A stretch of 64,000 nucleotides of DNA from Hymenobacter sp. BT730 (GTDB lineage Bacteria; Bacteroidota; Bacteroidia; Cytophagales; Hymenobacteraceae), in NCBI RefSeq assembly GCF_030542105.1, contig NZ_JAUOFB010000007.1, positions 1-64,000 of the forward strand, given 5' to 3'. This document shows, piece by piece, positions 17,350 to 26,911 of this stretch (position 1 is its first letter; each line of letters opens with the position of its first letter). The notes under the pieces are model-generated. The model was not told where the DNA came from and did no database searches. It saw nothing but the letters and a program-made list of their open reading frames with translations. Both the position numbers and the translations under genes were made by a program.

Positions 17350-19299
17350 ATGAAACGACCTCTCCTGCTTTTGCTCGCTACCGGGACGCTGCTGGCGGGC
17401 CCGGCTATTGCTCAGGATTCCACTGCTACTACTCCGCCTGCGGCCCCCATCGATACGGCCAAGACGCCGGCCGCTTCCCCCTGGCGGGTATACAATCAGC
17501 CCCTGGACACGCAACGCAAGGGGCAAAACAATGCGGTAAAGGCACCGGAAATTGCCCAGCCACAGGCGGTTCCTTCGGCACCATTGGTTACGCAGCCACA
17601 GGCAGTTCCTCCACCGCAGCCGGCACCCACCACCCGCTCCCTGCAAGGCACTACCTATGTGCCGCTTGATGCGGATATCTATCGGTTGATTGACCGCTAC
17701 GCAGCAAAGTCCGGCTCTGATTCTTTACAGGAGCTACACACGGCCGTGCGGCCCTACCCGCGCGCTATGGTGGCCCGCCTGGCCGAGCAGATGCTGCGCG
17801 ACTCCGCCGCTGGCCTCTCCCGCGCCGACCGGTTTAACCTGCGCTACCTGCTGCGCGACAACTGGAACTACACCAGCCAGGCCGCGGCTGTAAATGAAAG
17901 CAGCCGCCCGGTGCTCAAGCATTTCTACCGCCGACAGTCCGACCTGTTTTCGGTAAACAACCCTGACTTTACCCTGCGCATCAACCCGGTGATAGGCATA
18001 CAGCTGGGCAAGGATACGGATAGTGATGGTATCCGATTCCTAAACACCCGCGGTGTACAGGTAGAAGGCACTATTGATGAGAAGCTGGGCTTTTACACCT
18101 TCCTGGCCGATAATCAGACGGCTGTGCCGGAATACGTGCGTCAGCGCATTGTGCGCGACAATATTGTGCCGCATGAGGGCTATTGGAAGCCTTTCAAAAC
18201 CAAGCCCGGCCAGTACGACTTTCTTTCAGCACGCGGCTACATTACCTATGCGGCTACCAAGCACATTAACGTGCAGCTGGGCCACGACCGAAACATCATC
18301 GGCAACGGGTACCGCTCCCTGATTCTTTCCGACTATGCCGCCCCATATTTCTTTCTGAAGCTTAACACACGCATCTGGAAATTCAACTACCAGAACCTGT
18401 TTGCGGAAATGACGGCCGACAAGGCCAATGCCGATACCATCTATCAGAAGAAATACTTTGCCCTGCACCACCTCAGCCTCGACATCACGCCTAACTTCAA
18501 TGTAGGCGTGTTTGAGTCGGTGGTATTTTCCCGGGGCAAGGGGCGCTTTGAGCTGCAGTACCTGAACCCTATTATCTTCTACCGCAGCGTAGAGCAGCAA
18601 ATTGGCTCGCAGGACAACGCCCTGCTGGGGATGGATTTCAAGTGGAATATTGCCCACACCGCCCAGCTCTACGGTCAGCTGATGCTGGATGAGTTTGTGG
18701 TCAGTCAGGTGCGCTCGGGCAATGGCTGGTGGGCGAATAAGCAGGCCTTCCAGGTGGGCGCCAAGTACTTTGATGCAGCCGGCATCCGTAACCTGGATCT
18801 GCAGGCAGAGTTCAACTATATCCGCCCGTATACTTACGAGCACGAAGACAAATTCCGCAACTACCAGCACTATAACCAGCCGCTGGCGCACCCCATGGGC
18901 GCTAACCTATGGGAAATGCTGGGCGTGGTGAGCTACCAGCCCCTACCGCGCCTGATGCTGGTGGGCAAGGGCTTCTTCTCAGAGCAGGGCCTGAACACTA
19001 CCTTCAACTCCGATTTCCCGCCTTATACCCCCGTTACGCTGAACTATGGCAGCAATGTGTTGCTACCTTATACCACCCGCGTACAGGAATTTGATAACCG
19101 CGTAGGTCAGGGCAATACCACCCACCTGTTCCACGGCGACCTGACGGCTACCTACCAGCTGCGTCATAACCTGTGGATTGATGCCACCCAGATAGTGCGC
19201 CACCAAAGCTCGCAAGTTGCCACGCCGCTGGAAGGTACCGAAGCTTATTCGGCCCTCACTCTGCGCTGGAATATTGCCCAGCGTGTGCACGAGTTTTAA
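17350..19299 (+). CDS. Wzi/RemB-like outer-membrane beta-barrel protein
   Basis: A 649-residue exported protein with a signal peptide (MKRPLLLLLATGTLLAG, cleavage near AIAQD), then a Pro/Gln/Ala-rich linker to about residue 95 containing near-repeats of QPQAVP. The body alternates amphipathic strands with aromatic ends, and HINVQLGHDRNIIGNGYRSL is close to the capsule-assembly Wzi family, of which Flavobacterium RemB, a gliding/polysaccharide-related protein, is a member. It ends in an aromatic C-terminal strand (RWNIAQRVHEF). It probably anchors or assembles surface polysaccharide in the outer membrane. Confidence 0.82.
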   Translation: MKRPLLLLLATGTLLAGPAIAQDSTATTPPAAPIDTAKTPAASPWRVYNQPLDTQRKGQNNAVKAPEIAQPQAVPSAPLVTQPQAVPPPQPAPTTRSLQGTTYVPLDADIYRLIDRYAAKSGSDSLQELHTAVRPYPRAMVARLAEQMLRDSAAGLSRADRFNLRYLLRDNWNYTSQAAAVNESSRPVLKHFYRRQSDLFSVNNPDFTLRINPVIGIQLGKDTDSDGIRFLNTRGVQVEGTIDEKLGFYTFLADNQTAVPEYVRQRIVRDNIVPHEGYWKPFKTKPGQYDFLSARGYITYAATKHINVQLGHDRNIIGNGYRSLILSDYAAPYFFLKLNTRIWKFNYQNLFAEMTADKANADTIYQKKYFALHHLSLDITPNFNVGVFESVVFSRGKGRFELQYLNPIIFYRSVEQQIGSQDNALLGMDFKWNIAHTAQLYGQLMLDEFVVSQVRSGNGWWANKQAFQVGAKYFDAAGIRNLDLQAEFNYIRPYTYEHEDKFRNYQHYNQPLAHPMGANLWEMLGVVSYQPLPRLMLVGKGFFSEQGLNTTFNSDFPPYTPVTLNYGSNVLLPYTTRVQEFDNRVGQGNTTHLFHGDLTATYQLRHNLWIDATQIVRHQSSQVATPLEGTEAYSALTLRWNIAQRVHEF

Positions 19300-19320
19300 G
19301 CTGCAATCCTCTTTCCGGTT

Positions 19321-19680
19321 ATGCGCCACGACCCAGCCGCCATGCTGCTTTTCCGGCCGGTCAATCAGCAGGAACTGGATTTAATAGCCGCTGCCGACTG
19401 GCTGGCCTTTCCGCCGCGCCTGCCCGAGCAGCCCTTCTTCTACCCGGTGCTGCATGAGGCCTACGCCAGCCAGATTGCCCGCGACTGGAACGTACCCTAC
19501 TATGGCATCGGCTACGTGCTACGCTTTGCCGTGGATGCCGATTACGCCGCCACCTTCCCGGTGCAGAACGTGGGCGGGCCCGAGCACGACGAGCTCTGGG
19601 TGCCGGCCGAAGAGCTGGCCGAGTTCAACCAGCATATTCTGGGGCAGATTGAGGTGGTAGCCGTGTTCAACGCTGAGTAG
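19321..19680 (+). CDS. conserved small soluble protein, unknown
   Basis: A 119-residue cytosolic protein. Conserved-looking stretches are FPPRLPEQPFFYPVL, YASQIARDWNVPYYGIGYV and FPVQNVGGPEHDELWVPAEEL. I recall similar proteins in Cytophagales carrying the label ADP-ribosylation/crystallin J1, but no ADP-ribosyl-binding motif is visible, so I give no function. A second ATG at 19342 (MLLFRPV) may be the true start. It follows the barrel gene by 21 bases and precedes the ABC exporter. Confidence 0.7.
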   Translation: MRHDPAAMLLFRPVNQQELDLIAAADWLAFPPRLPEQPFFYPVLHEAYASQIARDWNVPYYGIGYVLRFAVDADYAATFPVQNVGGPEHDELWVPAEELAEFNQHILGQIEVVAVFNAE

Positions 19681-19724
19681 CGCCGGAAGCGCGAAGTGGC
19701 CCGGCCGCAATCGGAATCCGGGGT

Positions 19725-19732
19725 TACCTTTG
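19725..19732 (+). promoter_or_regulatory. -7 element of the ABC exporter gene
   Basis: TACCTTTG exactly matches TAnnTTTG and ends 8 bases before the ATG at 19741, implying a leader of only a few bases. No matching -33 TTG was seen. Confidence 0.45.
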
Positions 19733-19740
19733 TAGCCTCC

Positions 19741-21585
19741 ATGAAGACCTACCTCCGCATTCTGCAGTACGCGCGGCCTTACGCCGATTTTCTGCCCTTC
19801 TACTTTCTCTACACCATCCTGGGCATCATTTTCAGCATTGGCAACTTTGCGCTGATTATTCCCTTGCTGAAAGTACTGTTTGACAAGACGGGCAAGGTGC
19901 AGATGAATGCGCCGGAATACCTCCCCAGCTTCGCCCCTACCCTCGATTACGTTACCAGCACCTTCAACTACTACTTTGCCCACGTTATTGCCACTCAGGG
20001 CAAGATGGGTGCGTTGCTATTTGTATGCCTGGTGCTGGTGGTTTCGGTGTTTTTCAGCAACGTATTCCGCTACCTGAGTTTGCGGCTGGTGGCCCGGGTG
20101 CGGGCCCGCGTTATTCGCAACATGCGCCGGGCGCTCTACCACCGAGTTATTCAGCTGCAGCTCGGCTACTTTGCCACCGGCCGCAAGGGTGATTTGATGT
20201 CGCGCTTTACCAACGATGTGCAGGAAGTGGAGGGCTCCGTGGTCAATACCCTCACAGCCGTTATTCGTGACCCGCTGACCATTGTGGCCTTCTTCGCGGT
20301 ACTGTTTTACATGTCGTTTAAGCTCACGCTGTTTACGCTGGTGCTACTGCCGATATCCGGAGGAATTATTGCCAGTCTGGCCAAGCGGCTTCGCTCTCAG
20401 GCCAAAACCAGCCAGAGTACGCTAGGCTCTATGCTTTCGGTCATTGATGAGACGCTGGGCGGCATCCGCGTTATCAAGGCCTTCAATGCCCAGGATTATA
20501 TCAAGGAGAAGTTTGAGCAGCAAAACGACCTGTATGCCAAGACCTCACGCCGCATTGATAATACCCGTGACCTAGCTTCTCCTTTCTCCGAGTTTGCCGG
20601 GGTACTGGTAGTTGCGGGCCTGATTTACTTTGGCGGCACGCTTATTCTGGGTGGCAATTCTGATCTGGAAGGTGAATCGTTTATCACCTATATCGTGCTG
20701 TTTTCGCAGGTGCTCACGCCGGCTAAAGCGCTGTCGTCGGCGTTTGGCAACATCCAGCGCGGCCTGGTGGCTGGCGAGCGGGTGCTGAGCATTATCGATA
20801 CGGAGCCGGTGATTCGGGACAAGCCCGATGCCCAGTTACTGCCCGCTTTTGAGAAGGAAATTGAATTGCGGAATCTGCAGTTTACCTACGGCGACCAGCC
20901 TGTTCTGCAGGACATCAACCTCATTATTCCGAAGGGTAAAACTGTGGCATTGGTGGGTCCCTCAGGCGGCGGTAAATCCACGCTGGCGGATCTGCTTCCT
21001 CGTTTCTATGACCCCACCGGTGGTCAGATTCTGATTGATGGCCACGATGTGCGGGACTGCACCATTCACTCCGTGCGCGACCAGATGGGCATTGTAACCC
21101 AGGAAAGCATCCTGTTTAACGACACCATCTTCAACAACATCCGCTTCAACCAGACCCAGGCCACGGAGGAAGAAGTCATGAACGCTGCGCGCATTGCCAA
21201 TGCCCATGAGTTTATCATGAGTACGCCGGAAGGCTACCAAACTGTTATTGGCGACCGGGGCACGCGCCTTTCTGGGGGCCAGCGGCAGCGCCTGAGCATT
21301 GCGCGCGCCGTGCTGCGCAACCCGCCCATTCTGATTCTGGATGAAGCCACTTCCGCCCTCGATACCGAGAGTGAAAAGCTGGTGCAGGAAGCCCTAATGC
21401 GCCTGATGCAGAATCGAACCTCCCTGGTTATTGCTCACCGCCTGAGCACCGTGCAGCATGCCGATGAGATTGTAGTGCTGCAACACGGCCGCATTGTAGA
21501 GCGCGGCACCCACGATGAATTGCTACAGCGCGGCGGCCTTTACCAACGCCTGAGCCAGATGCAAACCAACGTAGCATTGGCCTGA
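19741..21585 (+). CDS. MsbA-like ABC exporter (half transporter, TMD-NBD fusion)
   Basis: About 614 residues. Six membrane helices occupy roughly residues 15-330, followed by a nucleotide-binding domain with Walker A G-P-S-G-G-G-K-S-T, Q-loop QESILFNDTIFNNI, signature LSGGQRQRLSIARA, Walker B ILILDEATSALD and the H-loop His in IAHRLSTV. It works as a homodimer in the inner membrane. MsbA-type members flip lipid A core or other lipids, but the substrate here is not proven. The ATG at 19741 starts the conserved part; a frame from 19696 would add residues that overlap the promoter element. Confidence 0.93.
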   Translation: MKTYLRILQYARPYADFLPFYFLYTILGIIFSIGNFALIIPLLKVLFDKTGKVQMNAPEYLPSFAPTLDYVTSTFNYYFAHVIATQGKMGALLFVCLVLVVSVFFSNVFRYLSLRLVARVRARVIRNMRRALYHRVIQLQLGYFATGRKGDLMSRFTNDVQEVEGSVVNTLTAVIRDPLTIVAFFAVLFYMSFKLTLFTLVLLPISGGIIASLAKRLRSQAKTSQSTLGSMLSVIDETLGGIRVIKAFNAQDYIKEKFEQQNDLYAKTSRRIDNTRDLASPFSEFAGVLVVAGLIYFGGTLILGGNSDLEGESFITYIVLFSQVLTPAKALSSAFGNIQRGLVAGERVLSIIDTEPVIRDKPDAQLLPAFEKEIELRNLQFTYGDQPVLQDINLIIPKGKTVALVGPSGGGKSTLADLLPRFYDPTGGQILIDGHDVRDCTIHSVRDQMGIVTQESILFNDTIFNNIRFNQTQATEEEVMNAARIANAHEFIMSTPEGYQTVIGDRGTRLSGGQRQRLSIARAVLRNPPILILDEATSALDTESEKLVQEALMRLMQNRTSLVIAHRLSTVQHADEIVVLQHGRIVERGTHDELLQRGGLYQRLSQMQTNVALA

Positions 21586-21739
21586 ACTCCGGTGCAAGCC
21601 AACGCAGAACCGGGACTTTGCGTTTAGACGGGCGCTATGGCCCGCAGTGCTACTGAATTGGATATCTCCTATATTTAATTCGCCAAGCCAATGCGGCGGG
21701 CCAGTGCTGTTCGTTTTATACTCTCTAAGCCCTTCTTCC

Positions 21740-22246
21740 ATGCTTGCTCTCAAACGCCTCGTCACCATCCTGGTTATGGTGTATCTGCTCCTGGCGCTAC
21801 TGTTTATTCTAAGCCCTGCTGCCCGTGAGGGTGTGGCCGGTGCATTTGGCCTCGGTACCAACTTAGCCACTTTCTACTGGGTCCTGTTTATAGTAGCAGT
21901 GGTATTACTGGCTGTGCAGCTGCTGGTTGAGAACCTGGACAGCACTATGCTGCGCCGTAATATTTCTCAGCACGAAGGCAAAATCAACGAGTTGAAAGCC
22001 CGCCTTTACGATCAGCAGATGGAGCTGCGCGAGCGGGAGTTTCAGCAGCGCCCCGGCGTAGCCACGGGTACTACTACCTACCCCGATCCGGCTTATGTAG
22101 CTACTCCAGCCCCTACCCCTGCTCCGGAAGCACCGCGGCCCGTTTTCCCGCAGGAAGACCCCAGCCTCACGAATGCGCCCCTGCAAAAGCCAAATACTTT
22201 TATTCCGCCTGCTTCAACTGATACAGATGAGCGACCAGTACGGTAA
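21740..22246 (+). CDS. membrane protein with two helices and a coiled coil, unknown
   Basis: About 168 residues from the ATG at 21740. Two hydrophobic segments (LVMVYLLLALLFILS and FYWVLFIVAVVLLAVQLLV) are followed by a charged helix (HEGKINELKARLYDQQMELREREF) likely to form a coiled coil, then a Pro/Ala/Thr-rich tail. The hairpin topology puts the coiled coil and tail in the cytoplasm or periplasm. No family is recognised. It sits between the ABC exporter and gmhA on the same strand and ends 9 bases before gmhA, so the two are probably cotranscribed. Confidence 0.7.
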   Translation: MLALKRLVTILVMVYLLLALLFILSPAAREGVAGAFGLGTNLATFYWVLFIVAVVLLAVQLLVENLDSTMLRRNISQHEGKINELKARLYDQQMELREREFQQRPGVATGTTTYPDPAYVATPAPTPAPEAPRPVFPQEDPSLTNAPLQKPNTFIPPASTDTDERPVR

Positions 22247-22255
22247 TTTTACGCC

Positions 22256-22840
22256 GTGACTGATTCTCTTTCTGACCTCATCCGGGCCGAGCTGACGGAA
22301 GCCCGCTCTGTCCTCGACCGTTTTTTAGCCGATCCGGCCAATCTGCAAGCCATTGAGCAAGCAGCCCGCCTTATGGCGGATTCCCTGCGTGCTGGCGGCA
22401 AAATCCTAACCTGTGGCAATGGTGGCTCCCTCTGCGATGCCCAGCATTTTGCCGAGGAGCTAACGGGCCGCTACCGCCAGAACCGCCCCGCGCTGGCGGC
22501 CATTCCGCTCACCGAAGCCTCGCATATGAGTTGCGTAGCCAATGATTTCGGCTACGACCATGTGTTCAGCCGCTATGTGCAGGCGCTGGGCCGCCCCGGC
22601 GACGTGCTACTGGCTATAAGCACCAGTGGCAACTCGCCCAACGTGCTACTGGCCGCCGAAGCCGCCAGGGCTGCTGGCATGCGTGTGGTCAGCCTCACAG
22701 GTAAAGATGGCGGCCAGCTGGCGGGCATCAGCGACGTGGAAATACGCGCCCCGCACAGCGGCTATGCCGACCGGATTCAGGAAATTCACATCAAAGCCAT
22801 TCACATCATGATTATGCTCATTGAGCAGCTGGTGGCCTAA
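22256..22840 (+). CDS. gmhA: D-sedoheptulose 7-phosphate isomerase
   Basis: A 194-residue SIS-domain enzyme starting with GTG at 22256. It converts sedoheptulose 7-phosphate to D-glycero-D-manno-heptose 7-phosphate, the first step to the ADP-heptose of LPS inner core. Family motifs: [20 protein letters not shown] near residue 50, [20 protein letters not shown] near residue 90, and [14 protein letters not shown] near residue 120. Its presence next to an MsbA-like exporter agrees with envelope lipid/LPS work, though an operon with the exporter is not demonstrated. A wobble-rich hairpin terminator follows. Confidence 0.94.
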   Translation: MTDSLSDLIRAELTEARSVLDRFLADPANLQAIEQAARLMADSLRAGGKILTCGNGGSLCDAQHFAEELTGRYRQNRPALAAIPLTEASHMSCVANDFGYDHVFSRYVQALGRPGDVLLAISTSGNSPNVLLAAEAARAAGMRVVSLTGKDGGQLAGISDVEIRAPHSGYADRIQEIHIKAIHIMIMLIEQLVA

Positions 22841-22861
22841 ATTGATCCACCCAGTTCAAAG

Positions 22862-22892
22862 AAAAGTCGGCTCTAGTGGGTCGGCTTTTTTT
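22862..22892 (+). terminator. intrinsic terminator after gmhA
   Basis: A 12-pair stem can be drawn between 22862-22873 and 22878-22889 with a TAGT loop. Three G-U pairs are needed, so it is obvious only as RNA. A T-run of seven follows. Confidence 0.65.
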
Positions 22893-22958
22893 ATAACCTG
22901 CCACGTCTCAACCCAGTATCTTCGCTTTCTAAAACCCTATCCTCATTACTTCTTTATT

Positions 22959-24497
22959 ATGCTGACGAAAACCTACGGCTCGGCCGTGCAGGGTGTTAAT
23001 GCCAATACTATTACCATTGAAGTAGTTGTATCGCAGGGGACGAATTTTTACGTGGTGGGGCTGGCTGATAATGCTATTAAGGAAAGCCAACAGCGAATTG
23101 AAGCGGCCCTCAAGTTTCGGGGCTACCGCATGCCACGTACCAAAGTGGTAGTGAATATGGCTCCGGCCGACGTACGAAAGGAAGGCTCTGCCTATGATTT
23201 ACCCATTGCCCTCGGTATTCTGCATGCCTCACAGCAACTTACCACCGAGCGGCTGGGCGACTATATTATTATGGGTGAGCTGGCACTGGATGGAGCCTTG
23301 CGGCCTATTCGTGGGGTGTTGCCTATTGCCATCCAGGCCCGCAAAGAGGGCTTTAAAGGCATTATTCTGCCGAAGGAAAACGCACAGGAAGCGGCCATCG
23401 TCAATAATCTGGATGTCATTCCGGTAGAAACAATGCAGGAGGCCATCGACTTTTTTGAGGGCCGCCAGGATATTTCCCCGCTCAAGGTGGATACCCGCGA
23501 CATCTTCCAGCATGCCGCCAATCAATACGCCGCTGACTTTGCCGATGTGCAAGGACAGGAAAACATCAAGCGAGCGTTGGAAATAGCCGCTGCCGGCGGC
23601 CATAATGTGATTATGATAGGCCCTCCTGGTGCGGGCAAGACTATGCTGGCCAAGCGCCTGCCCAGTATTCTGCCGCCCCTGACGATGCATGAGGCGCTGG
23701 AAACCACTAAAATTCATTCGGTGGCAGGCAAGCTGGGCACCAATGCGTCCCTGCTTAGTACGCGGCCGTTCCGGGCGCCGCACCACACTATTTCCGATGT
23801 AGCCTTGGTAGGCGGTGGCGGCAACCCGCAGCCGGGCGAAATTTCCCTGTCGCACAACGGGGTGCTGTTTCTGGATGAGTTGCCGGAGTTTAAGCGCACG
23901 GTTTTAGAGGTGATGCGCCAGCCGCTGGAAGAGCGCCGCGTTACTATTTCCCGCGCTAAAATCAGCATTGATTTTCCGGCCAATTTTATGCTGATAGCCA
24001 GCATGAATCCCTGCCCCTGCGGATACTATAACCACCCTGAAAAAGAGTGCGTGTGCGGGCCTGGCGTGGTGCAGCGCTACCTCAATAAAGTAAGTGGCCC
24101 GCTACTGGACCGTATAGATCTGCACGTGGAAGTAACGCCGGTTTCCTTTGATCAGATGACGGAAACCCGCCGCTCGGAAACCAGCGCCGATATTCAGCAG
24201 CGCGTTTCCACGGCACGGGAACGGCAGGCGGCGCGGTTTCAGGAATTTCCCGACATTCATTCCAACGCTATGATGCCCCCGCAGATGGTGAAGGACTTGT
24301 GCCAGATAAACGATGCCGGCCGCCTGCTGCTGAAAACCGCTATGGAGCGCCTGGGCCTCTCCGCCCGGGCCTATGACCGTATTCTGAAAGTGGCGCGCAC
24401 CATTGCCGACCTGGCCGCCTCGGAGGATATTCAGATTCAGCACCTGGCTGAAGCTATTCAGTACCGCAGCCTGGACCGGGAAGGCTGGGCGGGGTAA
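22959..24497 (+). CDS. YifB/ComM-like Mg-chelatase-type AAA ATPase
   Basis: About 512 residues. The N-terminal domain (MLTKTYGSAVQGVNANTI) is the Lon-S5-like ChlI domain; the AAA module has Walker A G-P-P-G-A-G-K-T near residue 225, Walker B VLFLDELPEF and SMNPCPCGYY, with a Cys-rich insertion typical of the family. The C-terminal domain matches the Mg_chelatase_C region (RAYDRILKVARTIADLA). ComM, the best-studied member, is a hexameric helicase that promotes branch migration in natural transformation. The start at 22959 is chosen because the conserved N-terminus begins there. Confidence 0.95.
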   Translation: MLTKTYGSAVQGVNANTITIEVVVSQGTNFYVVGLADNAIKESQQRIEAALKFRGYRMPRTKVVVNMAPADVRKEGSAYDLPIALGILHASQQLTTERLGDYIIMGELALDGALRPIRGVLPIAIQARKEGFKGIILPKENAQEAAIVNNLDVIPVETMQEAIDFFEGRQDISPLKVDTRDIFQHAANQYAADFADVQGQENIKRALEIAAAGGHNVIMIGPPGAGKTMLAKRLPSILPPLTMHEALETTKIHSVAGKLGTNASLLSTRPFRAPHHTISDVALVGGGGNPQPGEISLSHNGVLFLDELPEFKRTVLEVMRQPLEERRVTISRAKISIDFPANFMLIASMNPCPCGYYNHPEKECVCGPGVVQRYLNKVSGPLLDRIDLHVEVTPVSFDQMTETRRSETSADIQQRVSTARERQAARFQEFPDIHSNAMMPPQMVKDLCQINDAGRLLLKTAMERLGLSARAYDRILKVARTIADLAASEDIQIQHLAEAIQYRSLDREGWAG

Positions 24498-24544
24498 GCC
24501 GCAACCGATAGCTTCTATTTCTCCTGCTTCCATTTCCCCTTGCC

Positions 24545-24552
24545 TAGTTTTG
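24545..24552 (+). promoter_or_regulatory. -7 element of pyrD
   Basis: TAGTTTTG matches TAnnTTTG and ends 7 bases before the pyrD ATG, implying a very short leader. No TTG at the -33 position was seen. Confidence 0.4.
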
Positions 24553-24559
24553 CGCTGCC

Positions 24560-25594
24560 ATGTATAAAACCCTGTTGAAGCCGCTTTTTTTCCAGCTGGA
24601 TGCCGAACGGGCGCACCATCTGGTATTCGATAATCTGAAGCGGATGGCGCAGGTGCCAGGTGGATTGGCGCTGTTGCGGGGGCTTTATGACTACCAAAAT
24701 CCGGGGCTGGAGCGGGAGGTATTTGGGCTGAAATTTCGAAATCCGGTGGGACTGGCAGCTGGCTTCGACAAGAATGCGGAGCTGACCGATGAGCTGGCTT
24801 CCCTTGGCTTTGGCTTCGTGGAAATTGGTACCGTAACGCCCCGCCCCCAGCCAGGCAATCCGCTGCCGCGCCTGTTTCGGCTGCCGCAGGATGAGGCATT
24901 GGTGAACCGCATGGGCTTTAATAACGCCGGAGCTGAGGCGGCTGCGGAGCGGCTGCGTCACCGTCGCTCCAGTATTATTATCGGCGGCAACATTGGCAAA
25001 AACAAAGACACCCCCAATGAGCAGGCCGCCCAGGATTATGTGGCCTGTGTGGAGGCGCTGCACGAGGTAGTCGATTATTTTGTGGTGAACGTCTCCTCCC
25101 CTAACACGCCTAACCTACGCCAGCTGCAGGAGCGTGAGCCGCTGATTCAGTTGCTGCAACAGGTACAGGAGCGCAACCAAGCCCTGCCTAAGCCCCGGCC
25201 CTTACTGCTCAAAATTGCGCCTGACCTGAGTGATTCTCAGCTTGACGACATTCTGCTGATTGCCCGCGAGACCAACCTGAGCGGGCTGGTAGCTACTAAT
25301 ACAACTATTAGCCGGGCGAACCTGCGCACTGCTCCTGAGCAGGTAGCCAGTCTGGGGGCAGGGGGGGTAAGTGGGCAGCCGTTGCGTCAGCGGGCTACGG
25401 AGGTAATTCGCTACCTGCACCGGCGCAGCGAAGGGAGCCTGCCCATTATTGGTGTGGGGGGCATACACTCAGCCCAGGATGCGCTGGAAAAGCTGGAAGC
25501 CGGTGCTTCGTTGGTGCAGCTATACACCGGATTTATTTACGAAGGGCCGGCAGTGGTCAGACGTATAAATCGGGCACTACTGGCCGCTCAATAG
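24560..25594 (+). CDS. pyrD: dihydroorotate dehydrogenase (quinone), class 2
   Basis: A 344-residue FMN enzyme that oxidises dihydroorotate to orotate in pyrimidine synthesis and passes electrons to the quinone pool. The N-terminal amphipathic helix (MYKTLLKPLFFQLDAERAHH) is the membrane-associating quinone tunnel of class 2 enzymes. Signatures: PVGLAAGFDKNAEL, MGFNNAGAE and NVSSPNTPNLR with the class 2 catalytic Ser, plus GVGGIHSAQDALEKL and GASLVQLYTGFIYEGP for FMN phosphate. It converges on the next gene, with stop codons only 10 bases apart. Confidence 0.96.
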   Translation: MYKTLLKPLFFQLDAERAHHLVFDNLKRMAQVPGGLALLRGLYDYQNPGLEREVFGLKFRNPVGLAAGFDKNAELTDELASLGFGFVEIGTVTPRPQPGNPLPRLFRLPQDEALVNRMGFNNAGAEAAAERLRHRRSSIIIGGNIGKNKDTPNEQAAQDYVACVEALHEVVDYFVVNVSSPNTPNLRQLQEREPLIQLLQQVQERNQALPKPRPLLLKIAPDLSDSQLDDILLIARETNLSGLVATNTTISRANLRTAPEQVASLGAGGVSGQPLRQRATEVIRYLHRRSEGSLPIIGVGGIHSAQDALEKLEAGASLVQLYTGFIYEGPAVVRRINRALLAAQ

Positions 25595-25604
25595 CAACTA
25601 GACC

Positions 25605-26702
25605 TTACAGCTTCACTCCTGCTTTCCATTCCAGCACATCGGCAGCGCCGCGGTGTACCTTCAGATCCACGGCGCCAAACAGGCGGTTCGTGAAATGGTA
25701 CTTTAGCCCTACCCGCTCGTAGTAAAAGTTGTTGGATTTGTAAGGGTTGTACACGTATACGCCCAGGTGCGTGACTAAGGCCAAGCGGCCGAACAGCAGC
25801 TCGTGGCCTAGGAAAACGCCGGCTTTTTTCACATCCACCAAAGGAACGTCCTGACGGGCGGTATCCCGCTGCTCGGCGCGCAGGGAACGATCATAGAAAC
25901 CTTCCAGACCCAGTAGAAGATTACTTTTCCGGTTGACACGCCGGCCTCCTACTACAGAAACGGAGTTGACCAGGTAAGTTTTGAGGTCGATTTCATTCAG
26001 CCGCTTTATGCCCAGACTGGTGCTTAGATACAGGAAGTTTTGGCCTATATCCTCGGGTTCTGGTGGGGGCGGTACGTCCAGCGGCCGGAAGCTGCGTTGC
26101 TGATGAAAATTGAGGCCCAGCACTACGGTGGGAATATTGATGCCCAGGTTAGGCTTAGCAGTAGCCCCATTGGAAAAATGATTGAGCCCCACTCCCACCA
26201 GCAGGCCTACCCGTGGGGACAGAGCCCAGTCATACTCCACGCGGGCCTGCAGCATGGCATTGCAACGGGAGCTGACTAAGGCATTCTTATGGTTGGACTC
26301 CTGGGAGAAAACCTGCGTAAACCAGCCTATACCGGTTCCTAACCGAAAGTTCAACTCCTGCCGGGTGGTGCGCCAATACGTTTTATTGAGGTAGAACGAA
26401 GCCGCGTAGCTACGTCCCAATACCGGGTTGTGGTAATCGTAATATACCAGCGCCAAGCCTATTTTGGGGTAGCCATACCAGGCATGCCAAGGGGCGTGGC
26501 CCGTCGTCTGGCGCTGTAGATTCAGCTCCAGTCCGGTAGGATGCGCCCGCACCAGATGCCGTACCCGCGACGAGTGCGCCACTATAAAGCCCCCCTGTGC
26601 GTAGAAGCCACCCACCCACGGCACACGTGGCGTCTGGGCACTGACAGTGCCTTGGCCCCCGGTCAGCATCATCACCCCAAAAAGAGCTACCCAAATGCGC
26701 AT
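25605..26702 (-). CDS. PagL-like acyloxyacyl hydrolase barrel protein
   Basis: About 365 residues from the ATG at 26702, which yields a good signal peptide ending at VSAQ. The first half resembles lipid A 3-O-deacylase PagL: beta-strands and GVGLNHFSNGATAKPNLGIN, in which adjacent His and Ser match the catalytic pair. The second half (from about residue 210) is a further beta-rich region ending in an aromatic-flanked strand. PagL itself is roughly half this length, so this is a longer barrel variant. It probably sits in the outer membrane and trims lipid A acyl chains, but the activity is inferred. Confidence 0.78.
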   Translation of the reverse strand: MRIWVALFGVMMLTGGQGTVSAQTPRVPWVGGFYAQGGFIVAHSSRVRHLVRAHPTGLELNLQRQTTGHAPWHAWYGYPKIGLALVYYDYHNPVLGRSYAASFYLNKTYWRTTRQELNFRLGTGIGWFTQVFSQESNHKNALVSSRCNAMLQARVEYDWALSPRVGLLVGVGLNHFSNGATAKPNLGINIPTVVLGLNFHQQRSFRPLDVPPPPEPEDIGQNFLYLSTSLGIKRLNEIDLKTYLVNSVSVVGGRRVNRKSNLLLGLEGFYDRSLRAEQRDTARQDVPLVDVKKAGVFLGHELLFGRLALVTHLGVYVYNPYKSNNFYYERVGLKYHFTNRLFGAVDLKVHRGAADVLEWKAGVKL

Positions 26703-26727
26703 ACCGGGAAACAAGTTAGCCACCCTT

Positions 26728-26735
26728 CAAAAGTA
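26728..26735 (-). promoter_or_regulatory. -7 element of the PagL-like gene
   Basis: TACTTTTG on the minus strand matches TAnnTTTG, 25 bases before the ATG at 26702. No -33 TTG at standard spacing. Confidence 0.4.
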
Positions 26736-26911
26736 CGAGCCGCGGCTTTACTTAGGGTAGCCTGCAACGCCTGGAGCGTAAAATCCATCTTACCTGAGCA
26801 GCCAGGCGCGGTCAACTCACTCCATTGCCGTAACATTGTCTTTTCATTGGGGCCGGCAGTCTATTTCCTGGCTGGTTTCTACATTATCATTCACAGCAAT
26901 TTCTCTTTCGC

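Noticed and set aside
19321-19680. ADP-ribosyltransferase-type toxin for the 119-residue protein
   Set aside because: The label I recall for relatives is not backed by any visible ADP-ribosyl or NAD-binding motif, and no immunity-like partner is adjacent.
22821-22958. N-terminal extension of the YifB/ComM gene
   Set aside because: It crosses the gmhA terminator and lacks conservation; the family begins at MLTKTYGSAV.
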